Of a DNA stretch of 64,000 nt, positions 1 through 10,161 are shown in pieces. This DNA is from Campylobacter hominis ATCC BAA-381 (GTDB lineage Bacteria; Campylobacterota; Campylobacteria; Campylobacterales; Campylobacteraceae). The notes below the pieces were generated by a model. That model was not told the DNA's origin. It made no database searches and saw only the letters and a program-made list of their open reading frames with translations. The stretch is from positions 1,086,663 through 1,150,662 of the forward strand of contig NC_009714.1 of assembly GCF_000017585.1 (NCBI RefSeq). Reading direction: 5' to 3'. Position 1 is the stretch's first letter. Each line of letters starts with the position of its first letter. The translations under genes were made by a program, and so were the position numbers.

Positions 1-3000
1 CTAAATAGTGCTTACTCCCTAATTCAAAAAGACAATGAACTTATCCTAACAAAAAAAGCTCTTGATGGTAGGCTAATATTAAGCAAGCTTGACCATGTCA
101 TAAAAAAGGATTCAAAAGTATATGTTGATAGTAGTGAACCTGATTATATAGATGATGCACATAATAATAGTCAAAATGGCAAAAACGAAAAAGGTCAAAT
201 AGTTAAGGTAAAAACAGAAGGTGCAAAACTTGTAATAGCAGATGTAAATGTAAAATCAAAAGGTGAAGGTGAAAATAAAGATAATGAATCTTTTGATATA
301 ACAAAAGATTCATATCTTCTTATAAATAATTCTAAAAGTGAAGTTGATGGGCTTAATATCTTAGAAAACTCCACTTTAAAACTTCAAGAAAAAAGCGATA
401 TCACAGCTACAAATTTATATGTAGATAAAACCTCAAAAATGAGTATGGAAAAAAGAGACTCCGCAGGCAGAGATGACAAAGTTAATATGAGAGTAATAAA
501 CGCAAAGCTAGATGGTATAGCAAATATAGGCAAAGATTCAACTTTTATAGCCGATAATTTAAATCTCGGTCAAAATTCCAAAATAGATAGTAAAGGCACA
601 CTTGAAACTAAAAACTTAAATTTGACTGGTTCAAACATCGAAGCTTTAAATTTAAAAATAGATAAAAAAGCAACTATGAACGGTGGCAATCTTAATATAG
701 AAAATGCAGAATTTAATGGAGAGATAACAATAGATAAAAATACAAATTTAAAAGCTAATATTTTTAAAGCTAAAAATGGAAACCTTAACATTAATGATGC
801 AAATATTGACTTAAAAGACGCAACTATAAATAGCAAAGTAGATGTTAAAAATTCAGCCATGAAAATAGAAAATGCAGAATTTAATGGAGAGATAACAATA
901 GATAAAAATACAAATTTAAAAGCTAATATTTTTAAAGCTAAAAATGGAAACCTCAACATTAATGATGCAAATATTGACTTAAAAGACGCAACTATAAATA
1001 GCAAAGTAGATGTTAAAAATTCAGCTATGAAAACTGAAAAATTAAGTCTTGCAGGAAATAGCACATTTGATAATGTAAAATACACAACTAAACATTTTGA
1101 GTTTAAAGGTGACAGCAGCCTTCTTATAAAAAACTCGGTGTTTAATACAACAGGAGATAGTTCTTTTATAGTATCAGGCGATACAAATATAGATAACTCA
1201 CAAACTAGCCACATTAATATGACATTAGGCAAAGATAAAAAAACAACAGCCGCTATAGATAACAAAACAACTTTAACTGTTAAAAATACTCTAACTTTTG
1301 GACCTAATGATGCAACTTTAAACTTAAACAATGATGCCGTTTTAAAAGTATCAAAAATAGCAAAAGATACAAGTGGGTCTCACAATATAAATGTAACAAA
1401 TTCCACAGTTGAACTTCTTGATGGTGGAAAATTGTTTAGTGGCTTTAAGGACAATGATTTAAATTTTAAAATTAAAAATGCTATTTTTAAAACAGATGGT
1501 GAAAAAACAATAAACCACTCTATAAGTGGTGAAAATTTCACAAAAATTGGTAAAGGCACTATAAAAATTCCTTTTAAAAACTGGAGAAATACAAAAGTAA
1601 AAGAAGGAGTGTTAAACTTCACTGATGGTGTAGTTTTTAAAAATGAAAAATTGGCTATTTCAAATGGTGCAATAGTTAAAGGCGATAAAGACGTAACTCT
1701 TGACAAATCATCAACACTGGAAATAGGAGCAAAAGGCGATGGTATAGAAAATATCCAAACTGGAAAATTAATCGCCAATACATTAAAAATAGATGGTGCA
1801 ACTCTTAGTGTAAAAGATGAAGCAGTAAAAAATTTAAAAAATGGCGATATTATAAAACAAAATAAATTTTTAGAATATCAAAAATTAATTGGTTGGTTTA
1901 ATCCTACTATTTTAGAAGATCTTACTTTTTATGATTTGAGCTTTACTAAAGAGAAAGATATTTTAATAGGCGTGGTTCCAAGAGCAAAAGACATGCTTTT
2001 AAATGCAGGAATGCATAGACTTTGGGGGCTTGGTGATATTATTGATGCTGGATTGATAGATAATACACTTGGTGATATTATGCTTAAAGATAATATTACT
2101 GCAAATGACTTAAAAACTATTCAACCGCTTATATCAGGTGCTGGCATACAAGTAATTTCTGATGCAGGAAAAATTTCAAGAGATGCAATTTTATCTAGCA
2201 GTACATATAAAAGTGATAAAAATTTCTGGGCTAAAACAATAGGAAGTTTTAGTCACAAAAGCTCAACTAATGATGGAATTTTAGGATATGATGCGGATCA
2301 CTATGGAACCATTATAGGTTTTGATGGTGAAATAGCAGATAATGCTCGATTAGGTTTTGCTGTTTCTTATACAAAAAGCGATATTGATGGTGATATAAAT
2401 CAAAATATAAAAAGTGATACATATCAAGCTTTAATTTATAGTGATATTTATGCAATAAATGATTTAAGAATTAATCTTTTAGCAGGTGTTGGTTTTTCAG
2501 AAAATGAAGGCGATAAAACAGTCTCTATTATAGATAAAACCATAAAATCAAAATACGATAGCAAATTCTATCAAGCTGGGTTTGGAATCTATAAAGATGT
2601 AAGTTTAAGCAATTCTTTTTCTTTAACACCATACTTCAGAGCTGACTATATACATGTAAAAAATGATGCATACACAGAAAATGGTGACGAATTCTTAGCT
2701 TTAAGCGTAGACAAACAAGACTTTGATAGTTTAGAACTTCAAGCTGGACTTGAGTCAAAATACCTTATAAATGATAAGTTTTCTTTATTTGGAAAAGCTG
2801 GACTAATCGTAGAAACTATGGATGATGAAACAAAAATAGACTTCTCACTCATATCAAATCCTAGTAAAAAAGCTCAAATCAAATCTGATGCAAAAAATGA
2901 TTTGCTCGGCGTAGTTGGAGGTGGTTTTGATTATATGCCTACAGATTCTTTAAAGTTAGAATTTAAATATAATGGAAAATTTGGCGATGACTACAACAAT

Positions 3001-3036
3001 CAAATTATTGGACTAGGTCTTAACTATAGATTTTAA
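1..3036 (+). CDS. Autotransporter, 3' part (5' end outside window)
   Basis: The frame is open from base 1 to the TAA at 3034-3036, so the visible part is about 1011 codons and the true start lies upstream. An ATG at 439 is only an internal methionine. The first ~680 visible residues are Asn/Asp/Lys-rich with short repeating hydrophobic steps, as in a beta-helical passenger. From about position 2200 the protein changes to alternating strands (FWAKTIGSFSHKSS, RLGFAVSYTKSDI) and ends LGLNYRF, with a terminal Phe. This is typical of a type Va autotransporter beta-barrel, which inserts in the outer membrane and exposes the passenger. Two 56-residue passenger repeats are encoded by a near-perfect tandem repeat at 697-1032. 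The passenger's target is unknown. Confidence 0.85.
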   Translation, partial: LNSAYSLIQKDNELILTKKALDGRLILSKLDHVIKKDSKVYVDSSEPDYIDDAHNNSQNGKNEKGQIVKVKTEGAKLVIADVNVKSKGEGENKDNESFDITKDSYLLINNSKSEVDGLNILENSTLKLQEKSDITATNLYVDKTSKMSMEKRDSAGRDDKVNMRVINAKLDGIANIGKDSTFIADNLNLGQNSKIDSKGTLETKNLNLTGSNIEALNLKIDKKATMNGGNLNIENAEFNGEITIDKNTNLKANIFKAKNGNLNINDANIDLKDATINSKVDVKNSAMKIENAEFNGEITIDKNTNLKANIFKAKNGNLNINDANIDLKDATINSKVDVKNSAMKTEKLSLAGNSTFDNVKYTTKHFEFKGDSSLLIKNSVFNTTGDSSFIVSGDTNIDNSQTSHINMTLGKDKKTTAAIDNKTTLTVKNTLTFGPNDATLNLNNDAVLKVSKIAKDTSGSHNINVTNSTVELLDGGKLFSGFKDNDLNFKIKNAIFKTDGEKTINHSISGENFTKIGKGTIKIPFKNWRNTKVKEGVLNFTDGVVFKNEKLAISNGAIVKGDKDVTLDKSSTLEIGAKGDGIENIQTGKLIANTLKIDGATLSVKDEAVKNLKNGDIIKQNKFLEYQKLIGWFNPTILEDLTFYDLSFTKEKDILIGVVPRAKDMLLNAGMHRLWGLGDIIDAGLIDNTLGDIMLKDNITANDLKTIQPLISGAGIQVISDAGKISRDAILSSSTYKSDKNFWAKTIGSFSHKSSTNDGILGYDADHYGTIIGFDGEIADNARLGFAVSYTKSDIDGDINQNIKSDTYQALIYSDIYAINDLRINLLAGVGFSENEGDKTVSIIDKTIKSKYDSKFYQAGFGIYKDVSLSNSFSLTPYFRADYIHVKNDAYTENGDEFLALSVDKQDFDSLELQAGLESKYLINDKFSLFGKAGLIVETMDDETKIDFSLISNPSKKAQIKSDAKNDLLGVVGGGFDYMPTDSLKLEFKYNGKFGDDYNNQIIGLGLNYRF
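697..1032 (+). repeat. Two tandem 168-bp repeats in the autotransporter passenger
   Basis: Copies at 697-864 and 865-1032 differ at only two bases that I can see (CTT/CTC in the Asn-Leu-Asn step, and GCC/GCT near the end). The unit is 56 codons, so gain or loss of a copy keeps the frame and lengthens or shortens the passenger by 56 residues. Confidence 0.95.
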
Positions 3037-3040
3037 GCTA

Positions 3041-3070
3041 GATTAAGCCGATATTAATATCGGCTTAATC
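3041..3070. terminator. Bidirectional terminator between autotransporter and accC remnant
   Basis: A perfect 30-base palindrome with arms GATTAAGCCGATATT and AATATCGGCTTAATC. It lies between two convergent genes, directly abutting the stop of the minus-strand gene, and is followed on the plus strand by a T-rich stretch. It probably serves both directions. Confidence 0.75.
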
Positions 3071-4084
3071 TTAATAATATTTTGTTAGATAATTTGTATC
3101 GAATTTATTATTTGCAAAGTCAGCACTTTCCATCATATTCAAATGGAAATTTCTAGTTGTTTTGATGCCTTGAATAATAAGCTCATCCAAAGCAACTCTC
3201 ATCTTAGCGATTGCTTTTTGCCTAGTATCGGCATGAACTATAAGTTTTCCTATCATACTATCATAAAATGGGGGAACACTATATCCTTCATAAATATGAC
3301 TATCAAACCTAACATTTCTACCATTTGGAGCTATAAATTTAGTTATTTTTCCAGGATTTGGCGCAAAACTTTTTGGATCTTCAGCTGCTATTCTGCACTC
3401 TATTGAATGCCCTCTAAATTCTATTTCATCTTGACTAGGAAGTTTTTCACCTTGAGCTATTCTTATCATCCACTTAACCATATCAAGACCACTTACCATT
3501 TCACTTACGCAGTGTTCAACCTGAAGTCTTGTATTCATCTCTATAAAATAAAACTCTTTTGAATCTTGATCGTATAAAAACTCAAAAGTTCCAGCACCAT
3601 AATAACCTATCGCTTTTGTTGCAGCAATGGCAGTTTCATGAAGTTTTTCTCTTGTTTTTTCATCTAAAATTGTAGCAGGAGTTTCTTCGATTAATTTTTG
3701 ATGGCGGCGTTGCATAGAACAATCTCTTTCGCCGACATGAATTACATTTCCATGCTCATCACCTAAAATTTGAACTTCAACATGGCGAGGATTTGTAATA
3801 TATTTTTCAATATACATTGAGCCATTTCCAAAAGCACTTAACGCTTCACTTTCAGCTGCCCAAAAATTTTTTTCTAAATCTTCACCTTTTGTAACAAGTC
3901 TCATTCCTCTTCCGCCACCACCAGCTGCTGCTTTTAAGATAACTGGATAACCCATTTCATTTGCTAATTTTCTAGCCTCTTCAACGTCTTTTAAAACGCC
4001 ATCACTTCCAGGAATTACAGGAACCCCTGCTCTTTTCATAAAGCTTTTTGCCTTTGATTTATCACTCATTAATGCCATAGACAA
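3071..4084 (-). pseudogene. accC: Biotin carboxylase subunit of acetyl-CoA carboxylase, 5'-truncated
   Basis: The product matches the ATP-grasp and C-terminal parts of biotin carboxylase: the Gly-rich loop KAAAGGGGRGMRLV, ERDCSMQRRHQKLIEE, and the FIEMNTRLQVEH signature, ending normally in NYLTKYY. AccC is about 445 residues, but only ~335 are present: the N-terminal ~110 residues (biotin carboxylase N domain) are missing. The frame opens directly after a TAA with a TTG and then reads MALMSDKSKAK, which belongs inside AccC. Just upstream the DNA switches to ankyrin-protein coding sequence, so this is a recombination junction, not a natural start. The enzyme makes malonyl-CoA and is essential, so a full copy must exist elsewhere in the genome (inference). 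Confidence 0.85.
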
Positions 4085-4672
4085 TTATCTTGTTTATGCC
4101 ACAGTAATTCTCAGGACTGGCATAGCAAGGTATTGTTAAATAGTTTTGCACTATCATATCTTCATCAAATATAGCACCATTATCAAGTAAAAGTTTAAAT
4201 GTTTTATAGAGTTATTTTCTATGGCATAAACTAATGGGCTTATGCCATAGCTATCTTTTAAATTTGGGTTAGCACCTAAGTTTAAAAGTTCTTTCATAGT
4301 TTTTTCATCATCATAAAAACTAGCATACATAAGTGGTGTTACACCATAGTGAAGTGGTGTATCTATACTTATGTTATTATCTTTCATAAAATTTAAGATA
4401 TTTTTTGTGTTTTTACTTTTTAAAATTTGACGAAAATTTTCCATTAAGGGATTGTTTTTTACTTCATCTATATCTATATCCCAATATCTTAGTGCAAAAC
4501 TATCAACTTCTTCTTGTGTAACATGCTTTGAAATTTCAGAACCTGGTTTTATAACTGTATCAGCTGTAACTGTAAAATGAGAATTTTGAGAGAGTTTGAA
4601 TTTATTATAAACTATAAAAGCAACTAAAATTAAAGTTATAATTATCAATGAATTTAAAAATTTGTTTTTCAA
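4085..4672 (-). pseudogene. Ankyrin-repeat membrane protein, frameshifted and 3'-truncated (third paralogue)
   Basis: Starts with TTG, then one N-terminal membrane segment (FLNSLIIITLILVAFIVY) and two ankyrin repeats (HYGVTPLMYASFYDDEKTM; DSYGISPLVYAIENNS). The frame then goes wrong after NNSIK and stops at 4154. Adding one A at the AAAA run near 4200 restores KTFKLLLDNGAIFDEDMIVQ, which aligns with the paralogues at 6836-8182 and 8657-10132, and this reading continues to KIIVYG where accC sequence begins. Two lesions are therefore visible: a 1-base deletion and a 3' truncation at the accC junction. The first ~230 bases nearly equal those of the second paralogue. By position it would have been the partner of a lost RTX gene. 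Confidence 0.8.
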
Positions 4673-4735
4673 ATTTAACCTTTAAATGTAATGAATAAAT
4701 TATATAACTTTGTTTCTTAAATTTGAATGGTATTT
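4497..4735. repeat. 239-bp direct repeat, copy 1
   Basis: Nearly identical to 8007-8245 (offset 3510, two mismatches seen). It holds the 5' end and upstream region, including a putative -10, of an ankyrin-protein gene. Recombination between the two copies would delete or duplicate the intervening ankyrin/RTX pair. Confidence 0.9.
4699..4704 (-). promoter_or_regulatory. Putative -10 (TATAAT) of third ankyrin gene
   Basis: TATAAT on the minus strand, about 27 bases before the TTG start. It lies in the duplicated block, so the same box recurs at 8209-8214. Campylobacter sigma-70 promoters have a strong -10 and a weak -35, which fits. No other support. Confidence 0.4.
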
Positions 4736-4743
4736 TAGTTGTA

Positions 4744-6815
4744 TTAAATTCTTGAAATAACTACAGTATTTGTTCCATTTTTTATATCTACTATGTTTTT
4801 ACCATTACCTAAATCTGCATTATTAATTCCTTCAAGTATATGTAAATTCTCAACTCCTTTTCCGCCGTATATATAGTTTTGTCCTGTGGTTATTACAACT
4901 GTGTTTATATCATCTTTAGTGTCTTGATCTTCTGAGTTTTTTGAATCTGTGCTTGTATCGATATAATTCGGTCCTTTTGCACTGTTTATTGTGATAGTAT
5001 CGCTTCCTTTACCGGTAAAGATTTCATTAAATTCTCCGCCGTATATATTTATACCGTCATCGCCATCTTTTGTGATTATATAATTTTTACCTGCATTTTC
5101 GGAAGTTATAAGATCTATTCCTTTAGAACCATATACTTCATTTGTTCCGTAAGTTAGATTTACGGTGTTTATATCGCTTTCATTATCTTTATCTTCTCTG
5201 CCCTCGGCGCTTATTCCGGTATAGATATAGTTTTTACCGCTGTTTGTTACATTTATCTCATCGCTTCCGCCGCCTGCATAAATATGATTTGTTCCTTCGC
5301 CTGAAGTTATTTTATCTTTTCCTTTAGAGCCATATATAGTATCATCACCTTCACCTGAATTTACTGTATTTACAATAGAATTTATTTCTTTATCAAACTC
5401 ATCATCAATATCTGCATTTGTATAGATAGTGTCATTGCCACTGCCTGTGGTTATGGTATCTGAGCCAAGACCAAGTTCAGCATAGACATTGTCAGCATTT
5501 TTTGTTAAATTTATAGTATCTGGATTCGAATAGCCAAATATATCATATTTGCCAGAAGCACTGCTAGAATATTTACCATCTACAAATACTATCTTTTTAG
5601 CTGGTGTAAAAGTTCCATTTGTATTCCATAAGAAAGTATTCGTTTTTGTATCAGTATAAGTATTATATCTTTTGTCTTTTTCTGTATGTGAAATTTCAGC
5701 TATTTTATCTTTATAACAGCTTTAAAAAACTCTAATCCACTATCTTTATGTTTGTTTGAGTAGATTTTTAAATCTTCATACTCTTTAATATTTAAATTAT
5801 CTCCTTGTAAAGCATAGCCCTTTAGTTCTTTAAGACAGTATTTAGCGGCTTGTTTAATTTCACTATTATACAAATCATCTTTTACTTTATCACTATTAGT
5901 CCCATCATTTGCATAGTAGTTAGTTATAAGTTTTCTAGCTTCACCGTTAGTTTCTTTTGCCAAATGAACTACATTTCCTTTGCTCTCATTAACATAGCTT
6001 ATTCTTCTTAAAACTGATATTATTTTATCATCACTTGAACCAGCTCTAAATTCAAAGGTGTTAGGAATGTTTGTATCTTTTTTATAATATTTATGATAAA
6101 TAAGCTCCACAGGTGTTCCATATCTTGTAAAGATAACTCTATCTAGAGTTTGCATATCAGAATCCATTTTACTCCAAACGCTATTTAGGGCTTTATCAAA
6201 GATAGGATTTGCTTTGTATAATACATACTTTCTCTCTTGAGTGGTATGTAAATTTATATCTTTATAGTCTATAGTTATTAGATGGTTTTCTAATACGGCA
6301 TTACCTATGCTAAATCTACCAAAGTCAATATCAAAAATAGTCGTAACTGCATCTATAAAAAACTCATCTATACCAGTAACTTTTCCAACAGCTTTTATAA
6401 CTTTGCCAAAAGTTAGTGTCTCTATAACATCACCACCCATAGACCTTAAAAGAACTTCTAAAGCATCTTTGCTTATATCTGGGTATAAGTTTTTATTCCC
6501 ATCATCTATACTTGAACCACTAGTATCTATATCTAATTCTATATACTCCATAGTATTGCTATATGTGTTAAAAATGTATAAAGTTGGTCCGACAAAAAGT
6601 ATAACGCTTTTTCCAACTAGTTTTAAATCTGCACTATTTTTAGAATCCAAATCTGGTGAAGAATTTAACACATCATCTAGCAAATTTGCATATGTATCTT
6701 CTAGCTTTTTAGCTAAATAACCATCTTCTTTTAAAAAAGGTATCTTTTTTATCATCTTTTTAAAGCCATCTATTTTTGATTGTCTCCAATCGCCTCTATG
6801 AAATTCTTCACTCAT
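4744..6815 (-). pseudogene. RTX-type repeat protein (putative effector), broken by one frameshift
   Basis: Two open frames form one gene. The first 371 codons (6815-5700, ATG after AAAGGATAAAACA) have no domain I recognise; it contains VILFVGPTLYIFNTYSNTM and DTSGSSIDDGNKNLYPD, both shared with the remnant at 8210-8623. It stops at GLEFFKAVIKIK. The next ~318 codons (to TAA at 4744-4746) have no start codon and read on as DKIAEISHTEKDKRYNTYTD, then RTX-like repeats (GSGNDTIYT, GEGDDTIYGSKGKD, GGGSDEINV), ending TVVISRI. One extra A in the AAAG near 5708 would join them into one protein of ~690 residues. It starts 20 bases after the second ankyrin gene, so the two look like a pair. Confidence 0.8.
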
Positions 6816-6835
6816 TGTTTTATCCTTTTAAATTT

Positions 6836-8182
6836 TTAGTTTTTAGATTTATCTTTATCAAGATAGATCACCTTGTTTGGATTATCTCTATTGTAGTATA
6901 TAAATCCATTAACTTCTTTTGTTTTATTCATCCAGTTTTTATAGTTTATAAATTCTTTTGTTGATTTAAATGTGCTATTTTCATCAAGACAAAATTCATT
7001 GTAGGCTTTTAGTGTTTTTGGTCTAAATCTATTGTATTCTTTTTCTGAAATAGGTATTGCTTTTGACTCTTCTTTTCTATATTGTTTTAGTCTTTCAATA
7101 GCCATAAAATTTCCATAATACAAATCGTAATCATCTTTGATAAAATTAACTCTGTTTTCATAACACCTCTCATACTCTTTTTTAAGTAGTTCTTCTGATG
7201 GTTGTCCTGATACATTGTGGTCTAGTAGTAAATTTAGCATAGGTTCGTGGTTGGGGATATCTTCTAGCGGTTTATATAAACTATGGTTATATTTTAATTC
7301 ATCCATAGATAAATTATAGTCAAACATATCTCTTTTTGATTGTTTTGCAAGAATCATATGATCATCAATATCTTCTTTTGTAAAAATATCACTTATGGAA
7401 TTTCCAACTTCTACTTGGTCGTATTCATTTATATAATTATAGGTATATGGTTTATAACCATCTCTAAATGCCATTTTTGCAAGCTCATAGGAGTTGCTAT
7501 AAACTAAATAATCAAAAACATAAACTGCTGGTTTTGAATGGTTGTGATTAAATTCTATATCTTTATAAATAATATTAACATTATCTCCATCTACAATTAG
7601 TTTTTCTATGTTGTAGTAATTTGGCAAGTTAGTTAAATAATATTGTATAACTTTTGCTTCTTCAAATTTAATCCCATTATTAAGTAAAATTTTAACTACT
7701 CCTATGCTATTCATAGATAAAGCATAAGCAAAAGGGTTTAAACCTTGCTCATCTTTAGCTCTGATGTCTGCACCAAGATTAATTAACTCTTTTGTTGTGT
7801 TTTCATCTCCCCAAAAACTAGCATACATTAAAGGTGTAACTCCACCATACAGTCTATAATCAATACTAATATTATTATCTTTCATAAAAGATAAGATTTT
7901 ATTTGTATTTTTTGACTTAAGAAGTTTTTTAAGCTCTATATCTTTAAGTGGCTCTTCAACTACATTTGGCTTTGAGTTATAATCTATATCCCAATACCTA
8001 AAACTAAAACTATCAACTTCTTCTTGTGTAACATACTTTGAAATTCCAGAACCTGGTTTTATAACTGTATCAGCTGTAACTGTAAAATGAGAATTTTGAG
8101 AGAGTTTGAATTTATTATAAACTATAAAAGCAACTAAAATTAAAGTTATAATTATCAATGAATTTAAAAATTTGTTTTTCAA
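6836..8182 (-). CDS. Membrane-anchored ankyrin-repeat protein (putative immunity protein)
   Basis: 448 residues, TTG start preceded by AAAGG. Residues ~6-24 form one membrane segment with little before it, so the rest is probably periplasmic. Ankyrin repeats follow (YGGVTPLMYASFWGDENTTK; DEQGLNPFAYALSMNSIGVV), then a Tyr/Asp/Lys-rich C-terminal half with LLDHNVSGQPSEELLK, shared with the paralogue at 8657-10132. It lies directly 5' of the frameshifted RTX gene and has its own likely -10. Ankyrin proteins in the periplasm often neutralise phospholipase or other cell-envelope effectors, so an immunity role for the adjacent RTX protein is my inference. This is the intact one of the two arrays' ankB/RTX pairing. 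Confidence 0.75.
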   Translation of the reverse strand: MKNKFLNSLIIITLILVAFIVYNKFKLSQNSHFTVTADTVIKPGSGISKYVTQEEVDSFSFRYWDIDYNSKPNVVEEPLKDIELKKLLKSKNTNKILSFMKDNNISIDYRLYGGVTPLMYASFWGDENTTKELINLGADIRAKDEQGLNPFAYALSMNSIGVVKILLNNGIKFEEAKVIQYYLTNLPNYYNIEKLIVDGDNVNIIYKDIEFNHNHSKPAVYVFDYLVYSNSYELAKMAFRDGYKPYTYNYINEYDQVEVGNSISDIFTKEDIDDHMILAKQSKRDMFDYNLSMDELKYNHSLYKPLEDIPNHEPMLNLLLDHNVSGQPSEELLKKEYERCYENRVNFIKDDYDLYYGNFMAIERLKQYRKEESKAIPISEKEYNRFRPKTLKAYNEFCLDENSTFKSTKEFINYKNWMNKTKEVNGFIYYNRDNPNKVIYLDKDKSKN

Positions 8183-8245
8183 ATTTAACCTTTAAATGTA
8201 ATGAATAAATTATATAACTTTGTTTCTTAAATTTGAATGGTATTT
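8007..8245. repeat. 239-bp direct repeat, copy 2
   Basis: Second copy of the block at 4497-4735, in the same orientation. Its upstream edge is where the truncated RTX remnant (8210-8623) loses homology, so the block probably arose by duplication of an ankyrin/RTX unit followed by deletion. Confidence 0.9.
8209..8214 (-). promoter_or_regulatory. Putative -10 (TATAAT) of second ankyrin gene
   Basis: TATAAT about 27 bases before the TTG start at 8182, inside the 239-bp repeat. It overlaps the end of the RTX remnant. Motif evidence only. Confidence 0.4.
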
Positions 8246-8623
8246 ATCCTTAACTTGCCTGAATTCAAACACATTATCAGGATATAACTTATTATTTCCA
8301 TCATCTATGCTTGAACCAGTTGTATCAACTGGTAGGTTTTTATATTCAACAATATTATTAACCGAATCAAAAATAAAAAGAGTAGCCCCACTAAAAATAA
8401 AAAAAGCTTTTGCATATTTTATATTTTTTAATTCTTTTTCTGCTTTTTCTATTGTATTTATATCTTTAGCACTTAAAACTTCATCAAGTATAGAAGAGTA
8501 CCAATCGCAAATTTTATCTACTATTTTATCATGTTTACCTAGCATACTATTTTTTAGACTTTTTCTAAACTCAGCCTTTTTTATATCTCGCCATTTTCCT
8601 TTGTTAAATGTTGCTTCGCCCGT
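8210..8623 (-). pseudogene. 5' remnant of an RTX-type gene with ATG mutated to ACG
   Basis: The frame matches the first part of the RTX gene starting at 6815 (KWRDIKKAEFRKS against DWRQSKIDGFKK; LFIFDSVNNIVEY; DTTGSSIDDGNNKLYPD). The same ribosome-binding context AAAGGATAAAACA is present, but the next codon is ACG at 8623-8621 where the paralogue has ATG. An internal ATG at 8545 is the only standard start. After LYPD, homology stops: the frame runs through NVFEFRQVKDK into the duplicated block and ends at 8210. Start loss plus a large 3' deletion make this a non-functional effector remnant that still follows an intact ankyrin gene. Confidence 0.8.
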
Positions 8624-8656
8624 TGTTTTATCCTTTTATATTTAGTTAGTTTTACT

Positions 8657-10132
8657 TTATTTATTTTTTATATAAACTCGTTTCTCATAGTATTTACACT
8701 CTTCTTTGCCTTTATAATTTGGACTGTTTTTATCATCACAGTTTTTATATGAATATAATAATCCAATTATTTCTAGTCTTTTATTTCTCTCATTATAAAA
8801 AGTAGCAAATTCTCTTGTGTCTTTAAAAGTGGCTTTGCTGTTTTCATATCCTTTTATTACATTTGAATTGCCTGAGTATTTATTACCTTCTTTCCATGTC
8901 CAATAAAACAAATCCCCAGCACCTGTAAAATCTTTAAGTTCTTCCATATAGTTTTCTGCACAATACTTTGCATACCATTTTATTTCGTTAGTTAAATAGT
9001 CAAACTCTTCTAGTATTTCATCACTTGGAATTATGGTTTCTATTTTATTATCATTTATAAGTTTAATAGTTTCTTTGTAGTCTTTATAATAAAAATCAAG
9101 TTTTATAAGTTTTGTTTCGTCGTTATAATCTTTTAAAATTTCATTTCTTACTAGATTAAATTTATCTTCTATATAGTCTCTATATCTACTTGAGCAATCA
9201 TTTAAACATTTTTCTTTCATAAGTTCTTTTGAGGGTTGTCCTGAGACATTATGTTCAAGTAGCAAATCTAGCATTGGTTCGAAGTTGGGATATCCAATCA
9301 AATATTTATAAAACATAATATCTTCTTTGTCGGAGATATAATATGTTTCATAATAATTATATTTTTTAATTTCTGGTTTATATCCACTTTCTAAAATTAT
9401 TTTGGTCATCTCTAATAAATTTAAATTTACAGCATATGCAAATGGGTTAATCGCATCTTTTGAACGTATATTCTTTGTTCCATATAAATTGCTAAATTTT
9501 AACTCTATCTTGTCATTATCTATAATTAAATAATCAATTGAACGATAACTTCTTGTATATAAATAAAACTGAACAAAATCAACCTCGTTAATGCCAACCC
9601 CATTATCAAGTAAAATTTTAACTGTCTTAGTAGAATTATTTTCTATTGCATAAGCTAATGGACTTAAACCATATTTATCTTTTTTATGGACATCAGCACC
9701 TAAATTTATAAGCTCTTTTGTGGTGCTTAGGTCATTATAAAAGCTTGAATACATTAAAGGAGTAACACCACGATGAAGTTCTATGTTTGCACTTAGGTTA
9801 TTATCTTTCATAAAATTTAAGATATTTTTTGTGTTTTTACTTTTTAAAATTTGACGAAAATTTTCCATTAAGGGATTGTTTTTTACTTCATCTATATCTA
9901 TATCCCAATATCTAAAAGCAAAATCATCAATTTCTTCTTGTGTAACATACTTTGCAAGTTCTGAGTTTGGGTCTATTTTTGTATCAGAATCTACAAAAAA
10001 AGTTTTATGAAAAACTTCTCTTGATTTTTCATTTGTTAAGTAATAATATACAGCAATAATAATAAAAAATAGTGAAATTTCTAAAATTATATAAGCTATT
10101 TTTTTGATAATCTTTAAAAATTTGGTTTTCAA
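8657..10132 (-). CDS. Membrane-anchored ankyrin-repeat protein (putative immunity protein)
   Basis: 491 residues, TTG start after AAGG. Residues ~12-32 form a membrane segment (IAYIILEISLFFIIIAVYYY), followed by DSDTKIDPNSELAKYVTQEE, which resembles the other two paralogues. Ankyrin repeats follow (HRGVTPLMYSSFYNDLSTTK; DKYGLSPLAYAIENNSTKTV), then a Lys/Tyr-rich C-terminal region with LLEHNVSGQPSKELMK. It is the first gene of the cluster and lies 33 bases before the ACG start of the RTX remnant, so it looks like an orphaned partner whose effector has decayed. The immunity role is inferred. Confidence 0.75.
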   Translation of the reverse strand: MKTKFLKIIKKIAYIILEISLFFIIIAVYYYLTNEKSREVFHKTFFVDSDTKIDPNSELAKYVTQEEIDDFAFRYWDIDIDEVKNNPLMENFRQILKSKNTKNILNFMKDNNLSANIELHRGVTPLMYSSFYNDLSTTKELINLGADVHKKDKYGLSPLAYAIENNSTKTVKILLDNGVGINEVDFVQFYLYTRSYRSIDYLIIDNDKIELKFSNLYGTKNIRSKDAINPFAYAVNLNLLEMTKIILESGYKPEIKKYNYYETYYISDKEDIMFYKYLIGYPNFEPMLDLLLEHNVSGQPSKELMKEKCLNDCSSRYRDYIEDKFNLVRNEILKDYNDETKLIKLDFYYKDYKETIKLINDNKIETIIPSDEILEEFDYLTNEIKWYAKYCAENYMEELKDFTGAGDLFYWTWKEGNKYSGNSNVIKGYENSKATFKDTREFATFYNERNKRLEIIGLLYSYKNCDDKNSPNYKGKEECKYYEKRVYIKNK

Positions 10133-10161
10133 AATTTAGCCTTTTAATAAATAATTCAAAA

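Noticed and set aside
570-1331. 253-codon open frame on the minus strand
   Set aside because: It is antisense to the autotransporter and open only because the repeat-rich, Asn/Lys-rich plus strand lacks certain triplets. No start context, and its repeat mirrors the 168-bp tandem repeat.
5142-5327. 61-codon open frame on the plus strand
   Set aside because: It lies antisense to the RTX repeats of the 4744-6815 gene, where codon bias leaves frames open; no ribosome-binding site and no family.
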